From the NCBI GenBank assembly GCA_026398575.1, contig JAPLSP010000450.1, positions 1 through 25,478 of the forward strand: a stretch of 25,478 nt of DNA, read 5' to 3'. The position numbers and the translations under genes were made by a program. The notes under the pieces are model-generated. The model was given only the letters and a program-made list of their open reading frames with translations. It did no database searches and was not told where the DNA came from. Origin of the DNA: Candidatus Sumerlaeota bacterium (GTDB taxonomy: Bacteria; Sumerlaeota; Sumerlaeia; JADFCT01). The stretch's first letter is position 1; each line of letters begins with the position of its first letter. This document shows, piece after piece, positions 7,794 through 14,900 of the stretch.

Positions 7794-9170
7794 ATGCCAA
7801 GCGGCAAAAACAGCCTTAGATCGTGGCTTTGGGCGAGCGCCTTTGCCCTGACGGCTTGCCTGCTGGCGGCCGGCGGATGCTCGAAGCGCGCCCCCGCCGT
7901 GAGCGCGCGGATGAAGGAGATTCAGGCCCAACTGGCCGCGAATCCGCTGCTCAAAGAGAATTCCATCAAACTCGAAGCCAGGCAGGAAGACCAGGGCGCC
8001 GTCGTCCTTGAAATGACCGAAGGCGATCATGAGATTCGCAAGGGAATCAATGCCGGCCTGGATATTTTCACAACCCAGACGGAAATAAAACTCGATGTCT
8101 CGAAAGAACAGCGGGACGTTCTCAAAGCGCTGCGCGGCGCCCTCAAGGAGATCAAGGCCATTCCCGGCGTCGAGACGATCACGCTGCGGGCCGCGGTCAA
8201 TACGAATCTGAGCCGGGAAGAATCGCTGTTCGCGAAAGCGCAGATATTGATCAAGTCCAACAACCCCGCCGAGGCGATCAAGCCGCTCGAAGAAGCGGCG
8301 GCGCTCAGTTACGCCCCGGCGTTATGCCATCTGGCCTACATGTACGCCGACGGATTCGGCATTGCGAAGAACGAGACCAAAGCGATGGAGTACTATCGCA
8401 AAGCCGCCCGGCAAAACGTTCCCTCCGCGCAATATAATATCGCGACGATGTATTACTTGGGCCACGGCGTCAAGAAAGACGAGGCCAAGGCATTCGATTG
8501 GTGCGGCAAGGCCGCCGCGCAGGGATTCGCCGCCGCGCAGATTCTGCTGGGCGTCATGTATTCAAAAGGACAAGGCGTCGCCAAAGACAATGCCAAGGCC
8601 ATCGCATGGTATCGAAAGGCCGCCGATCAGGAATTCATCCCAGCCCAGATCGCGCTGGGCGTCGTTTACTATCAAGGCCAGGAGGTCGCGCAGGATGATG
8701 CGCAGGCGCTCTCCTGGTTCCGCAAAGCCGCCGCCAATGGTTCGATTGTAGCCATGCGCCATGCGGGCAACATGTATGCCGAGGGAAAAGGCGCCGTAAG
8801 GAGCTACTCCAAGGCGATCGAATGGCTGAGCAAGGGCGCGGAGGCGGGCGATCCCGGATGTTTGAACGCTTGCGCATGGATCTATGCGACCTGCCCGGTC
8901 GAAAAACTGCGGGACGCGGGCAAGGCGCTGGAGTATGTTCAAAAAGCGGCCTCTCAATCGCCCGAAAACGGCGGCTATTACGACACGCTCGCTGCCGCTT
9001 ATGCGCGTAATGGCGAGTTCGACAAGGCGGTCGAAGCGCAACAAAAAGCCATCGCCTTCCTGAAGAAAGATACAGCGCTGCCGCGCGAAGAAAAAGGCAA
9101 CGTGATTGCCGGCGCCGAGAAAAGACTGGACCTTTATAAAAAGCGCCTGCCCTATACGACTGAAAAGTGA
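7794..9170 (+). CDS. lipoprotein with five Sel1-like repeats
   Basis: A 458-residue probable lipoprotein. The N-terminal signal has a short basic part and a hydrophobic core. Two candidate lipidated cysteines are visible: C22 (LTAC, the better lipobox) and C29 (AAGGC). Residues about 38-150 form a mixed α/β region I cannot assign; its end (LKEIKAIPGVETITL) has a BON-like look. From about residue 172, five 36-residue Sel1-type repeats follow, recognisable by A(E)YYRKAA and GxMYxxGxGVxKD patterns (MYADGFGIAKN, MYYLGHGVKKD, MYSKGQGVAKD, VYYQGQEVAQD, MYAEGKGAVRS). A TPR-like segment (YYDTLAAAYARNGEFDKAVE) closes the protein. Sel1 repeats normally scaffold protein-protein contacts. ATG 7794 is favoured over ATG 7787 because TAGGAG at 7778-7783 is 10 bases away, and 7787 is out of frame. 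The fumarase gene starts 14 bases after the stop. Confidence 0.88.
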   Translation: MPSGKNSLRSWLWASAFALTACLLAAGGCSKRAPAVSARMKEIQAQLAANPLLKENSIKLEARQEDQGAVVLEMTEGDHEIRKGINAGLDIFTTQTEIKLDVSKEQRDVLKALRGALKEIKAIPGVETITLRAAVNTNLSREESLFAKAQILIKSNNPAEAIKPLEEAAALSYAPALCHLAYMYADGFGIAKNETKAMEYYRKAARQNVPSAQYNIATMYYLGHGVKKDEAKAFDWCGKAAAQGFAAAQILLGVMYSKGQGVAKDNAKAIAWYRKAADQEFIPAQIALGVVYYQGQEVAQDDAQALSWFRKAAANGSIVAMRHAGNMYAEGKGAVRSYSKAIEWLSKGAEAGDPGCLNACAWIYATCPVEKLRDAGKALEYVQKAASQSPENGGYYDTLAAAYARNGEFDKAVEAQQKAIAFLKKDTALPREEKGNVIAGAEKRLDLYKKRLPYTTEK

Positions 9171-9184
9171 TGGGAGAATGGAAA

Positions 9185-10444
9185 ATGGATTATCGCGTGG
9201 AAGCCGACACGCTGGGCGAAGTCCGCGTTCCGGTGAACGCATACTATGGCGCGCAGACGCAGCGCGCGGTTGAAAATTTCCCGATCAGCGGCCTGCGGCT
9301 GCCGCCCGCGTTCATCCGCGCGCAGGCGGTCATCAAGCGCGCCGCCGCCAAAGCCAACATGGCCTCCGGCCAATTGGATAGCGCCGCCGAACTGCTGGGC
9401 GCGCCGCGCGGAGACCGAACGACCATCCACCCCAACGATCACGTCAATATGGGCCAATCCACAAACGACACGATTCATGCGGCGATACATATCGCGGCGG
9501 CGTGCGAGATTCGCGGCCGCCTGATGCCCGCCGCCATGAAACTGGCCAAGGCGCTCGATGAGAAGGCGCGAGCCTTCGACCACATCATCAAGAGCGGACG
9601 CACGCATCTGCAGGACGCCGTCCCCGTGCGCCTGGGACAGGAGTTCGGCGCCTGGGCGACGATGATTCACTATGGACACAATCGCGCGCTCAACGCCGCC
9701 GACGCGCTCATGGCGCTGTGCCTCGGAGGAACCGCGGTCGGCACCGGCCTCAATACCGTCCCCAAGTATTGCCGCAACGTGATCGAGCACATCAACGAAG
9801 CGACAGGGCTCGTATTTCTTTCCACCGGCAACTTCTTCGAAGCGATGCAGGGAATGGATTCCGTCGTCGAAGCCTCAGGAAAACTGCGCGTTCTGGCGAC
9901 CAGCCTGCGCAAGATCGCCGACGACCTGCGTCTTCTTAGCAGCGGCCCTCGAACGGGGCTGGCTGAAATCCGCCTGCCCGCCGTCCAGCCGGGCTCCTCG
10001 ATCATGCCGGGCAAGGTCAACCCCGTCATGCCCGAGATGATGGACATGATCTGCTTCCAGGTTCTGGGCTGCGACGCCGCGATCGTCGCCGCCGCGCAGG
10101 CCGGCCAGCTCGAACTCAACGTCATGATGCCCGTGATCGCCTACAATCTGCTCTTGATGATCGAGATTCTTGCCAACGGAATGAACGCCCTGGCCGACCG
10201 TTGCATCGCGGGCATCGAAGCGAACGCGGAAACATGCCGGATATACGCCGAGCGCAGCCCCTCGCTGGCGACCGCGCTCAATCCGGCGATCGGTTATCAC
10301 GCCGCCGCAAAGCTGGCGCAGGATGCGCTGGCGAACAACGCGCTCATCCGCGACATGGCGCGCGAAAGAGAAGTCCTCCCCGAGGCCGACCTCGACCGCC
10401 TCCTCGACCTGCGCCGCATGACCGAGCATCCAGGCAATGAATAG
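9185..10444 (+). CDS. fumC: class II fumarate hydratase (aspartase/fumarase superfamily)
   Basis: A 419-residue soluble lyase interconverting fumarate and malate. ATG 9185 is preceded by GGGAG at 8 bases and gives the classic N terminus with GAQTQRAVENFP. Family signatures are present in order: IHPNDHVNMGQSTND, GRTHLQDAVPVRLGQEF, LGGTAVGTGLNT, and the flexible loop GSSIMPGKVNP (GSS at 270-272). H141 in GRTHLQD is the residue that marks fumarases; aspartases such as E. coli AspA have Gln there, so I prefer fumarase. Some segments look aspartase-like (QDAVP, KVNPVMPEM), so aspartate ammonia-lyase activity is not excluded. One oddity: the helix after STND reads TIHAAIHIA, where relatives usually have a Pro-Thr pair. 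The gene follows the Sel1 lipoprotein by 14 bases and may be co-transcribed with it. Confidence 0.88.
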   Translation: MDYRVEADTLGEVRVPVNAYYGAQTQRAVENFPISGLRLPPAFIRAQAVIKRAAAKANMASGQLDSAAELLGAPRGDRTTIHPNDHVNMGQSTNDTIHAAIHIAAACEIRGRLMPAAMKLAKALDEKARAFDHIIKSGRTHLQDAVPVRLGQEFGAWATMIHYGHNRALNAADALMALCLGGTAVGTGLNTVPKYCRNVIEHINEATGLVFLSTGNFFEAMQGMDSVVEASGKLRVLATSLRKIADDLRLLSSGPRTGLAEIRLPAVQPGSSIMPGKVNPVMPEMMDMICFQVLGCDAAIVAAAQAGQLELNVMMPVIAYNLLLMIEILANGMNALADRCIAGIEANAETCRIYAERSPSLATALNPAIGYHAAAKLAQDALANNALIRDMAREREVLPEADLDRLLDLRRMTEHPGNE

Positions 10445-10470
10445 CTCGCCAACCGCTCCTGCACAGCTTA

Positions 10471-10629
10471 TCCCCAACTCCCAGCGCCATCAAATGCCGC
10501 TCGAACAGCGCGCCAGCATTGTTTCCTCCCCCAGCCCCGGCAGGGGCGCCATGTAGTAGCCCGTGCGTGAGCGCGGATTGGAGGCGCCACACATAACCTA
10601 TTGAGGTCCGGAGGACCGGCACACGGCGC
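10471..10629 (+). repeat. transposase-associated repeat, copy A (+ orientation)
   Basis: About 160 bp with a conserved 96-bp core (10534-10629). The core has three successive small hairpins: CCCC-GGCA-GGGG, CCGTGC-GTGA-GCGCGG (one G-T pair) and GGTCC-GGA-GGACC. It ends 3 bases from the stop codon of the minus-strand transposase. Copy B at 11121 is inverted relative to it, so the two bracket the gene. Confidence 0.88.
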
Positions 10630-10632
10630 TCG

Positions 10633-11082
10633 TTAATCAAATTCGTATTCTTCCGGATCCATCTCATGCTTTGCAATCAATCCCAAAACCTCCGCCCGAA
10701 AATCCCTTTGCCCATGATGCTCCGCCTGATTCCGGATATATTGCATCAATGCTTCTTCCACCGATTTGCTCACCGTGATTGCGCCATATCCTTCCTGCCA
10801 TGCAAATTCACGGAGGTTGCGATAGGTCTGATGAATCCATCGCGACGAATTCGCCTTGAGGGCATTGGCGATCTCGGCCACCGATATCGTGGAAGGCAGC
10901 GATATATATAAATGAAGATGATCCGCGATCCCTCCGGCGCAGAGCAAACGCCCTTCCTTATTTTGCAGGATGCCGCCCATATAGGCGTATAGGTTATCTT
11001 GCCAGGTGGGATCAATCCATGCAACTCGGCCTCGCGTGGACCAAATCAGATGGTAGCGGAGAAAAAGAAAATTGTGGGACAT
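10633..11082 (-). CDS. IS200-like Y1 transposase, REP-associated (RAYT-like)
   Basis: A 149-residue HUH/Y1 single-strand transposase. The metal-binding HUH motif is H55-L56-H57 in GGIADHLHLYISLP, and the likely nucleophile is Y115 in QYIRNQAEHH. Other conserved segments are IWSTRGR, LKANSSRWIH and FAWQEGYGAITVSKS. Length is normal and the frame intact, so it may be active. TAGGAGA precedes the ATG by about 8 bases on the minus strand. No TnpB or other accessory gene is present. Repeats A and B bracket it and copies C and D lie just upstream, the arrangement expected for a REP-associated tyrosine transposase with its hairpin substrates. Whether it moves as a unit or only spreads the repeats cannot be told from one locus. 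Confidence 0.93.
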   Translation of the reverse strand: MSHNFLFLRYHLIWSTRGRVAWIDPTWQDNLYAYMGGILQNKEGRLLCAGGIADHLHLYISLPSTISVAEIANALKANSSRWIHQTYRNLREFAWQEGYGAITVSKSVEEALMQYIRNQAEHHGQRDFRAEVLGLIAKHEMDPEEYEFD

Positions 11083-11120
11083 GATCGAAATCTCCTATCA
11101 ATGGTGGAATAGATGATGGT

Positions 11121-11240
11121 ACCGGTCCTCCGGACCTCAATAAAATTTTCCCCGGCGCCTCTAATCCGCGCTCACGCACGGGCTACTACATGCCGCCCCT
11201 GCCGGGGTTGAGGAACGAAAAGACGCTAACGCGTGCTACC
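11121..11240 (-). repeat. transposase-associated repeat, copy B (inverted)
   Basis: A reverse-complement copy of A, best conserved at 11121-11207, where GGTCCTCCGGACC, the CCGCGCTCACGCACGG hairpin and CCCCTGCCGGGG appear in reversed order. It is more diverged beyond 11207. It lacks the terminal CACACGGCGC found in copies A and D, and instead begins at GGTACCGG. It lies just upstream of the transposase start. Confidence 0.82.
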
Positions 11241-11345
11241 ATTAAATGCCACTCAAAATCGCGCCACCGCCAATTCGTCCCCTAATCTCGGCAGGCGCGG
11301 CATGCAGTACCCCGTGCGTGAGCGCGGATGAGAAGCCCCAGTCAT
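11241..11345 (+). repeat. transposase-associated repeat, copy C (truncated)
   Basis: A direct-orientation, diverged copy recognisable by CCGTGCGTGAGCGCGGAT at 11312-11329 and by AAATGCC/GCGCC landmarks upstream. It stops before the GGTCC-GGA-GGACC hairpin, where copy D begins, so D may have inserted into or replaced its 3' end. Confidence 0.72.
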
Positions 11346-11510
11346 GTGCCAACTCCAAGCTGCCGCGCCATGGGATGCCGCCACCAAATTGCTCCAGCGT
11401 TGTTTCTTTTTACAGCCCCGGCAGGGGCGGCATGTAGTATCCCGTGCGTGAGCGCGGATGAGAGGCCCCACACATAATCTATTGAGGTCCGGAGGACCGG
11501 CACACGGCGC
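11346..11510 (+). repeat. transposase-associated repeat, copy D
   Basis: A full-length direct copy of A. The core at 11415-11510 contains all three hairpins and the terminal CACACGGCGC. It ends 22 bases from the 3' end of the next minus-strand gene. Copies B, C and D fill almost all of the gap 11083-11532, so this stretch holds repeats and no gene I can support. Confidence 0.88.
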
Positions 11511-11532
11511 GTATCAATCCATCCTGATATGA

Positions 11533-12483
11533 TCAAGGCTGCTTGAGCTCTTTCAATGCTTCCGGATAATAGAAGGACAATCGCGCGAAGGCGCCATTGC
11601 GGATTTTTTCGGACGCGGATTTCATATCTTCGAGGAGAGATTCCTTGTGCGTTTGCGCGGTGAGGCCGGACCAGTCCTTCTTGACGGCCTCGACAAGCGC
11701 CGGCATCTCGATGGGGGAATTGACCACCAACCCGAAGGAGGGGTGAAACCGCGTCACGTGCAGATCGCGATTGACGATCTGGCCGATTATCACAAAGCAA
11801 ATGTCGGCCACCCTGACGCGATAGCCTCCCATAAATGTCCGTCCGCTCCAGCTGCCCCCATCCCAACGCAGATTCACATCCTTGTATCTGCCGTCATCCC
11901 CCGAGTAGCGGCCCTGGTATTCATTCGAGAACCAATTGACCCCGGGCGCCGGCCCGATGGTGAGGCTGGTTTCGCGCGCGTCCGTCAGGCGCCTGATGAG
12001 CAAGGGAAGCGCCGCGACGCCTCTGCGAGCCAGTTCCTTCATTTCCGCGCTTGCTGCCGGCGCTGCGGGAGCGGCGTTCTTGCCCACAAGCGCGGGGGCC
12101 TCCTCAGCAATGAAACCATCCGAATCCCCGGGCGTCGAGCGCAGGCCGATCGCCTCCCTGGAAACATTCTGCAGACGGGCGATCAAAGCCTCGGTCCCGA
12201 GCCTCCGGCATTCTTCGCGCGAGGCGATCTCCTGGGGAGATAGCAGGGGATTTCGAATTTCCAAAAGGCGCAATTTCGAAGCCTCATCCATATCCGGCAG
12301 ATGCGAATTGCCGCTCGGTGAGGCGTCATCATGCAAGCGCAAGGATAAAGAGCCGGCGTTGGAAGGGCGTGAGGCAGAGCCGTCCGAAAGACCGCCATGA
12401 ACGCCAGGGCGAATCATCAGCATTGAAAGAATCAGATAAAGCATCCATCCCCACGCGATGCATCTGCATTTTGCTGAAATCAT
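11533..12483 (-). CDS. exported protein of unknown function with an IGQIVNR motif
   Basis: 316 residues with an N-terminal hydrophobic segment (WGWMLYLILSMLMI), likely a signal peptide or anchor, followed by low-complexity Ser/Asp-rich sequence. I do not recognise a characterised domain. The distinctive part is residues 223-259, a hydrophobic core with ADICFVIIGQIVNR and LVVNSPIE. I recall similar phrases in uncharacterised exported proteins of planctomycete-like genomes, but this is memory, not a search. An Ala-rich stretch near the middle (APAAPAASAE) separates two parts. No strong ribosome-binding site is seen before ATG 12483. It lies 56 bases downstream of the metallo-hydrolase on the same strand and could be the last gene of a tlyA-led transcript. 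Confidence 0.7.
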   Translation of the reverse strand: MISAKCRCIAWGWMLYLILSMLMIRPGVHGGLSDGSASRPSNAGSLSLRLHDDASPSGNSHLPDMDEASKLRLLEIRNPLLSPQEIASREECRRLGTEALIARLQNVSREAIGLRSTPGDSDGFIAEEAPALVGKNAAPAAPAASAEMKELARRGVAALPLLIRRLTDARETSLTIGPAPGVNWFSNEYQGRYSGDDGRYKDVNLRWDGGSWSGRTFMGGYRVRVADICFVIIGQIVNRDLHVTRFHPSFGLVVNSPIEMPALVEAVKKDWSGLTAQTHKESLLEDMKSASEKIRNGAFARLSFYYPEALKELKQP

Positions 12484-12539
12484 TGATAATCTTAAACCTG
12501 GAGATTTTTAGTTCCGTCCGGCGTCCGGAACCTACAGCT

Positions 12540-13199
12540 CTACCAGAGCTGCCGGTCGAGCTTCGTATCTTCCATCAGCGCGACAAAATTGATGTTGTCG
12601 CGGCGGTCGTTGGCATGAACAGAGAAGACCTTGTGTATGCAGTAGTTGTATTTGGCAACAACCTCAATCAGGTGGTTGATGGATTGTACCTTGCGGATCA
12701 AAGGAACGCTGTTCTTGCCGTTGTCGTCATGGATCGAACGGATCGTGTTGAGTTCCCAATCTCCCGTGATAATGGCGCCGCGGAAGATGACCATCGTATC
12801 GGTCCAGCTGTGTTTGGGCGCATGAACCAGCAGCAACAATTCCTCGTCAAGAAATAGTTCGAGCTGATCATCGAAGTGGCGAATGGGGCCCTGCCCGGAG
12901 AACCACGAGGCAAAGCCGTCCTGAAGACAGAGCTCCGCTTTCGGAAAGGCCTCATGGAATTCCTGAACCGTCGCCAGATCCATGTGGTCGCCGTGGCAAT
13001 GGGAGCCAAGCAGGTATTTGATCTCGACGCCCAATTCGCGCGCGGCCTTGCGCGCGGCGGAAGCGGGAGACGTTTGCTTCTTGCCGTAAGGCGGCATGTC
13101 AAGGATCGCGCCGCTCTTGCCGTACGCGAGCAGCCAACAGCCTGCATTCTGGTCGTTATAGCACCCCACCAGGTAAACGCCTTCGCTCCACTTTTCCAT
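12540..13199 (-). CDS. metallo-β-lactamase-fold hydrolase
   Basis: A 219-residue cytoplasmic hydrolase of the metallo-β-lactamase superfamily, without a signal peptide. A full dinuclear metal set is visible: H67, H69, D71 and H72 (SHCHGDHMD), H130, the bridging D147 (TGDW) and the last ligand H195 (FSVHAND). The length matches small single-domain members such as glyoxalase II-like or quorum-lactonase-like proteins. The substrate cannot be inferred. It differs from the flavodiiron protein at 6483, which has HxExDH and a flavodoxin domain. GGAG lies 7 bases before ATG on the minus strand. It begins 55 bases after the tlyA-like gene and is probably co-transcribed with it. Confidence 0.88.
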   Translation of the reverse strand: MEKWSEGVYLVGCYNDQNAGCWLLAYGKSGAILDMPPYGKKQTSPASAARKAARELGVEIKYLLGSHCHGDHMDLATVQEFHEAFPKAELCLQDGFASWFSGQGPIRHFDDQLELFLDEELLLLVHAPKHSWTDTMVIFRGAIITGDWELNTIRSIHDDNGKNSVPLIRKVQSINHLIEVVAKYNYCIHKVFSVHANDRRDNINFVALMEDTKLDRQLW

Positions 13200-13254
13200 A
13201 AATCGCTCCTAAACGAAAGACGGCGCGATTCTCAGGCGCCGCTCCCCCATCGCG

Positions 13255-14007
13255 CTATCCTTTTTCCGCGGCGATCAAATATTCCCGGTTCCCGTCCGCG
13301 CCCGTGATGGGCGATTCCGTCCAGCCGATCACCCGCAAGCCGCGCTCCGTCATCGCGCGGCATAACTCATCCACCACCCGCATCCGTACCGCTTCGTCGC
13401 GAACGATCCCGCCCTTGCCCACTTGATCCGGGCCGGCTTCGAACTGCGGCTTGGCCAGGACAATGATCCGCGCGCCGGACTTCATCCGCGCAAGGACCGG
13501 ATCGAGAATCTTGGCGACCGAGATGAACGACACGTCCACCGTCACGATGTCCGCCAGTTCCGGGACCTGCGCCTCGGTCAGATAGCGCGCATTGACTTTC
13601 TCGAGGACGATGACGCGCGAATCGCTGCGCAGCTTCCAGCTCAGCTGATTGCGCCCGGCGTCCACGGCATAAACCTTGGCGGCGCCGCCTTGCAGCAGAC
13701 AATCCGTGAAGCCGCCCGTCGAAGCGCCGATATCCAAGGCCACGGCGCCGCTTGGGTCAATGTGAAAATGCTCCAGGGCCTTCTGCAATTTCACGCCGCC
13801 CCGCCCGACGAACGGTTCGAGCGCGCCCACAACCTCGATGCGCGCGTCCGCCGCATGGCGCTGGCCGGCCTTGTTCGCCGGTTGGTCGTTGACCCGCGCC
13901 AGCCCTGCCAGGATGATGCGTTGCGCCGCGTCGCGCGAGGGCGCCAGCCCGCGCTCGACCAGGAGAACATCCAACCGTTTTTTTTCTGAGGACATGGAAA
14001 ACCGCAT
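13255..14007 (-). CDS. tlyA: TlyA-type rRNA 2'-O-methyltransferase (S4 + FtsJ domains)
   Basis: 250 residues. An S4 RNA-binding domain (about 9-67; KKRLDVLLVERGLAPSR) precedes an FtsJ/RrmJ methyltransferase domain with the SAM motif DIGASTGGFTDCLL (92-105). The proposed catalytic tetrad is intact: K73, D158 (VDVSF), K186 (LAKPQFE) and E242 (NREYL). TlyA enzymes methylate cytidine 2'-OH in 16S and/or 23S rRNA, and some homologues are also called hemolysins. ATG 14007 gives a short N-terminal extension. ATG 13995 (MSSEKK) would match the family start better, and neither has a clear ribosome-binding site. It appears to lead a minus-strand group with the metallo-hydrolase and the exported unknown protein. 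Its upstream region holds the 31-bp inverted repeat shared with the divergent dCTP deaminase gene. Confidence 0.92.
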   Translation of the reverse strand: MRFSMSSEKKRLDVLLVERGLAPSRDAAQRIILAGLARVNDQPANKAGQRHAADARIEVVGALEPFVGRGGVKLQKALEHFHIDPSGAVALDIGASTGGFTDCLLQGGAAKVYAVDAGRNQLSWKLRSDSRVIVLEKVNARYLTEAQVPELADIVTVDVSFISVAKILDPVLARMKSGARIIVLAKPQFEAGPDQVGKGGIVRDEAVRMRVVDELCRAMTERGLRVIGWTESPITGADGNREYLIAAEKG

Positions 14008-14047
14008 GACAAGAAGTTTTTAGAATTGGCGCAAAGCAACCGCTATG

Positions 14048-14203
14048 AATGTAAAATGTAAAATGAGAAATGAGAAATTGAAAATGAGAATCACGCCGGA
14101 GGCAAATGAGAGCCGGCGATTGGGAAATATTTCATGATGCTAAACCGTTTCCGGATGAAGGTTTCATTTCTCATTTCTCATTTCTCATTTTACATTTTAC
14201 ATT
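14048..14203. repeat. 31-bp perfect inverted repeat built of 7-bp units
   Basis: The left arm at 14048-14078 and the right arm at 14173-14203 are exact reverse complements over 31 bp, separated by 94 bp. Each arm is a 7-bp-period tract (AATGTAAAATGTAAAATGAG...), and the period continues less exactly to about 14089 and back to 14161. The loop holds a smaller inverted pair, CGCCGG (14094-14099) with CCGGCG (14113-14118). It occupies the divergent region between the tlyA-like and dCTP deaminase genes and could form a cruciform. Confidence 0.9.
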
Positions 14204-14254
14204 GAGCCACAGTTGCGGCGACCGCCTCTTTCATCTCCCTGAAAGGATGGTATC

Positions 14255-14806
14255 ATGGTCAAATCGGACCGCTGGATCAAGCGCATGGCGCAGGAAAAAA
14301 AAATGATCGAACCTTTTGCCGACCGGCAGGTGCGCGAAGGCGTCATCTCCTTCGGCGTTTCCTCTTACGGATATGACATGCGCGTGGCGGATGAATTCAA
14401 GGTTTTCGAGCCGCCCGAAGGCGGGTTGATTGATCCCAAGAAATTCGATCCCGATCATTTCACCCCGGTCAAAGGGGCGTTCGTGGATATCCCTCCCAAC
14501 GCGTATGTCCTGGCGCGCTCGGTCGAATACTTCCGCATCCCGCGCGACATCCTCACGATCACATTCGGTAAATCCACTTATGCGCGTTGCGGCGTGATTG
14601 TGAACGTGACTCCGTTCGAGCCGGAATGGGAAGGCTTCGTGACCATCGCCATCAACAACGCGAATAAATATCCCGCGCGTATTTATTCGAACGAAGGCAT
14701 CGCTCAGGTCGTCTTCCTCGGCGCCGAAGAACTATGCGAAATCTCTTATGCGGACAAAAAAGGCAAATACCAAGCGCAACAGTCCATCACCCATGCAAAG
14801 CTATAA
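14255..14806 (+). CDS. dcd: dCTP deaminase-family protein, catalytic Glu apparently replaced by Ala
   Basis: A 183-residue homologue of dCTP deaminase, which normally converts dCTP to dUTP for dTTP synthesis. Family blocks are clear and in order: [29 protein letters not shown] (32-44 region), [42 protein letters not shown] and the C-terminal KGKYQAQ. AAAGGA precedes ATG 14255. The oddity is residue 132. After EPEWEG, relatives such as the Pseudomonas enzyme read HVTLEFSNTT, with Glu as the catalytic base (E138 in E. coli). Here the same position reads [10 protein letters not shown], with GCC (Ala) at 14648-14650. The remainder looks intact, so it may be an altered-function or inactive member, or use another base. 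Confidence 0.9.
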   Translation: MVKSDRWIKRMAQEKKMIEPFADRQVREGVISFGVSSYGYDMRVADEFKVFEPPEGGLIDPKKFDPDHFTPVKGAFVDIPPNAYVLARSVEYFRIPRDILTITFGKSTYARCGVIVNVTPFEPEWEGFVTIAINNANKYPARIYSNEGIAQVVFLGAEELCEISYADKKGKYQAQQSITHAKL

Positions 14807-14835
14807 GCCGGAGCCTATAGGCGTTGCTGTTCCTC

Positions 14836-14889
14836 GTCCCTGAAGTCCCTTGGGTCCCTTAGGTCCCTTCGGTCCTTGCGGGCCTTGCC
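14836..14889. repeat. 9-bp tandem repeat, about six units (GTCCCTTnn)
   Basis: Six consecutive 9-bp units from 14836: GTCCCTGAA, GTCCCTTGG, GTCCCTTAG, GTCCCTTCG, GTCCTTGCG and GGCCTTGCC. They drift towards the 3' end and run up to the end of the minus-strand glycosyltransferase gene. This is the gap between two convergent genes. Confidence 0.8.
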
Positions 14890-14900
14890 GCCCTTCCCCT

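Noticed and set aside
14106..14306. 66-codon open frame overlapping the dCTP deaminase start
   Set aside because: It runs through the inverted-repeat right arm and its peptide is low complexity; the dCTP deaminase frame explains the overlap.
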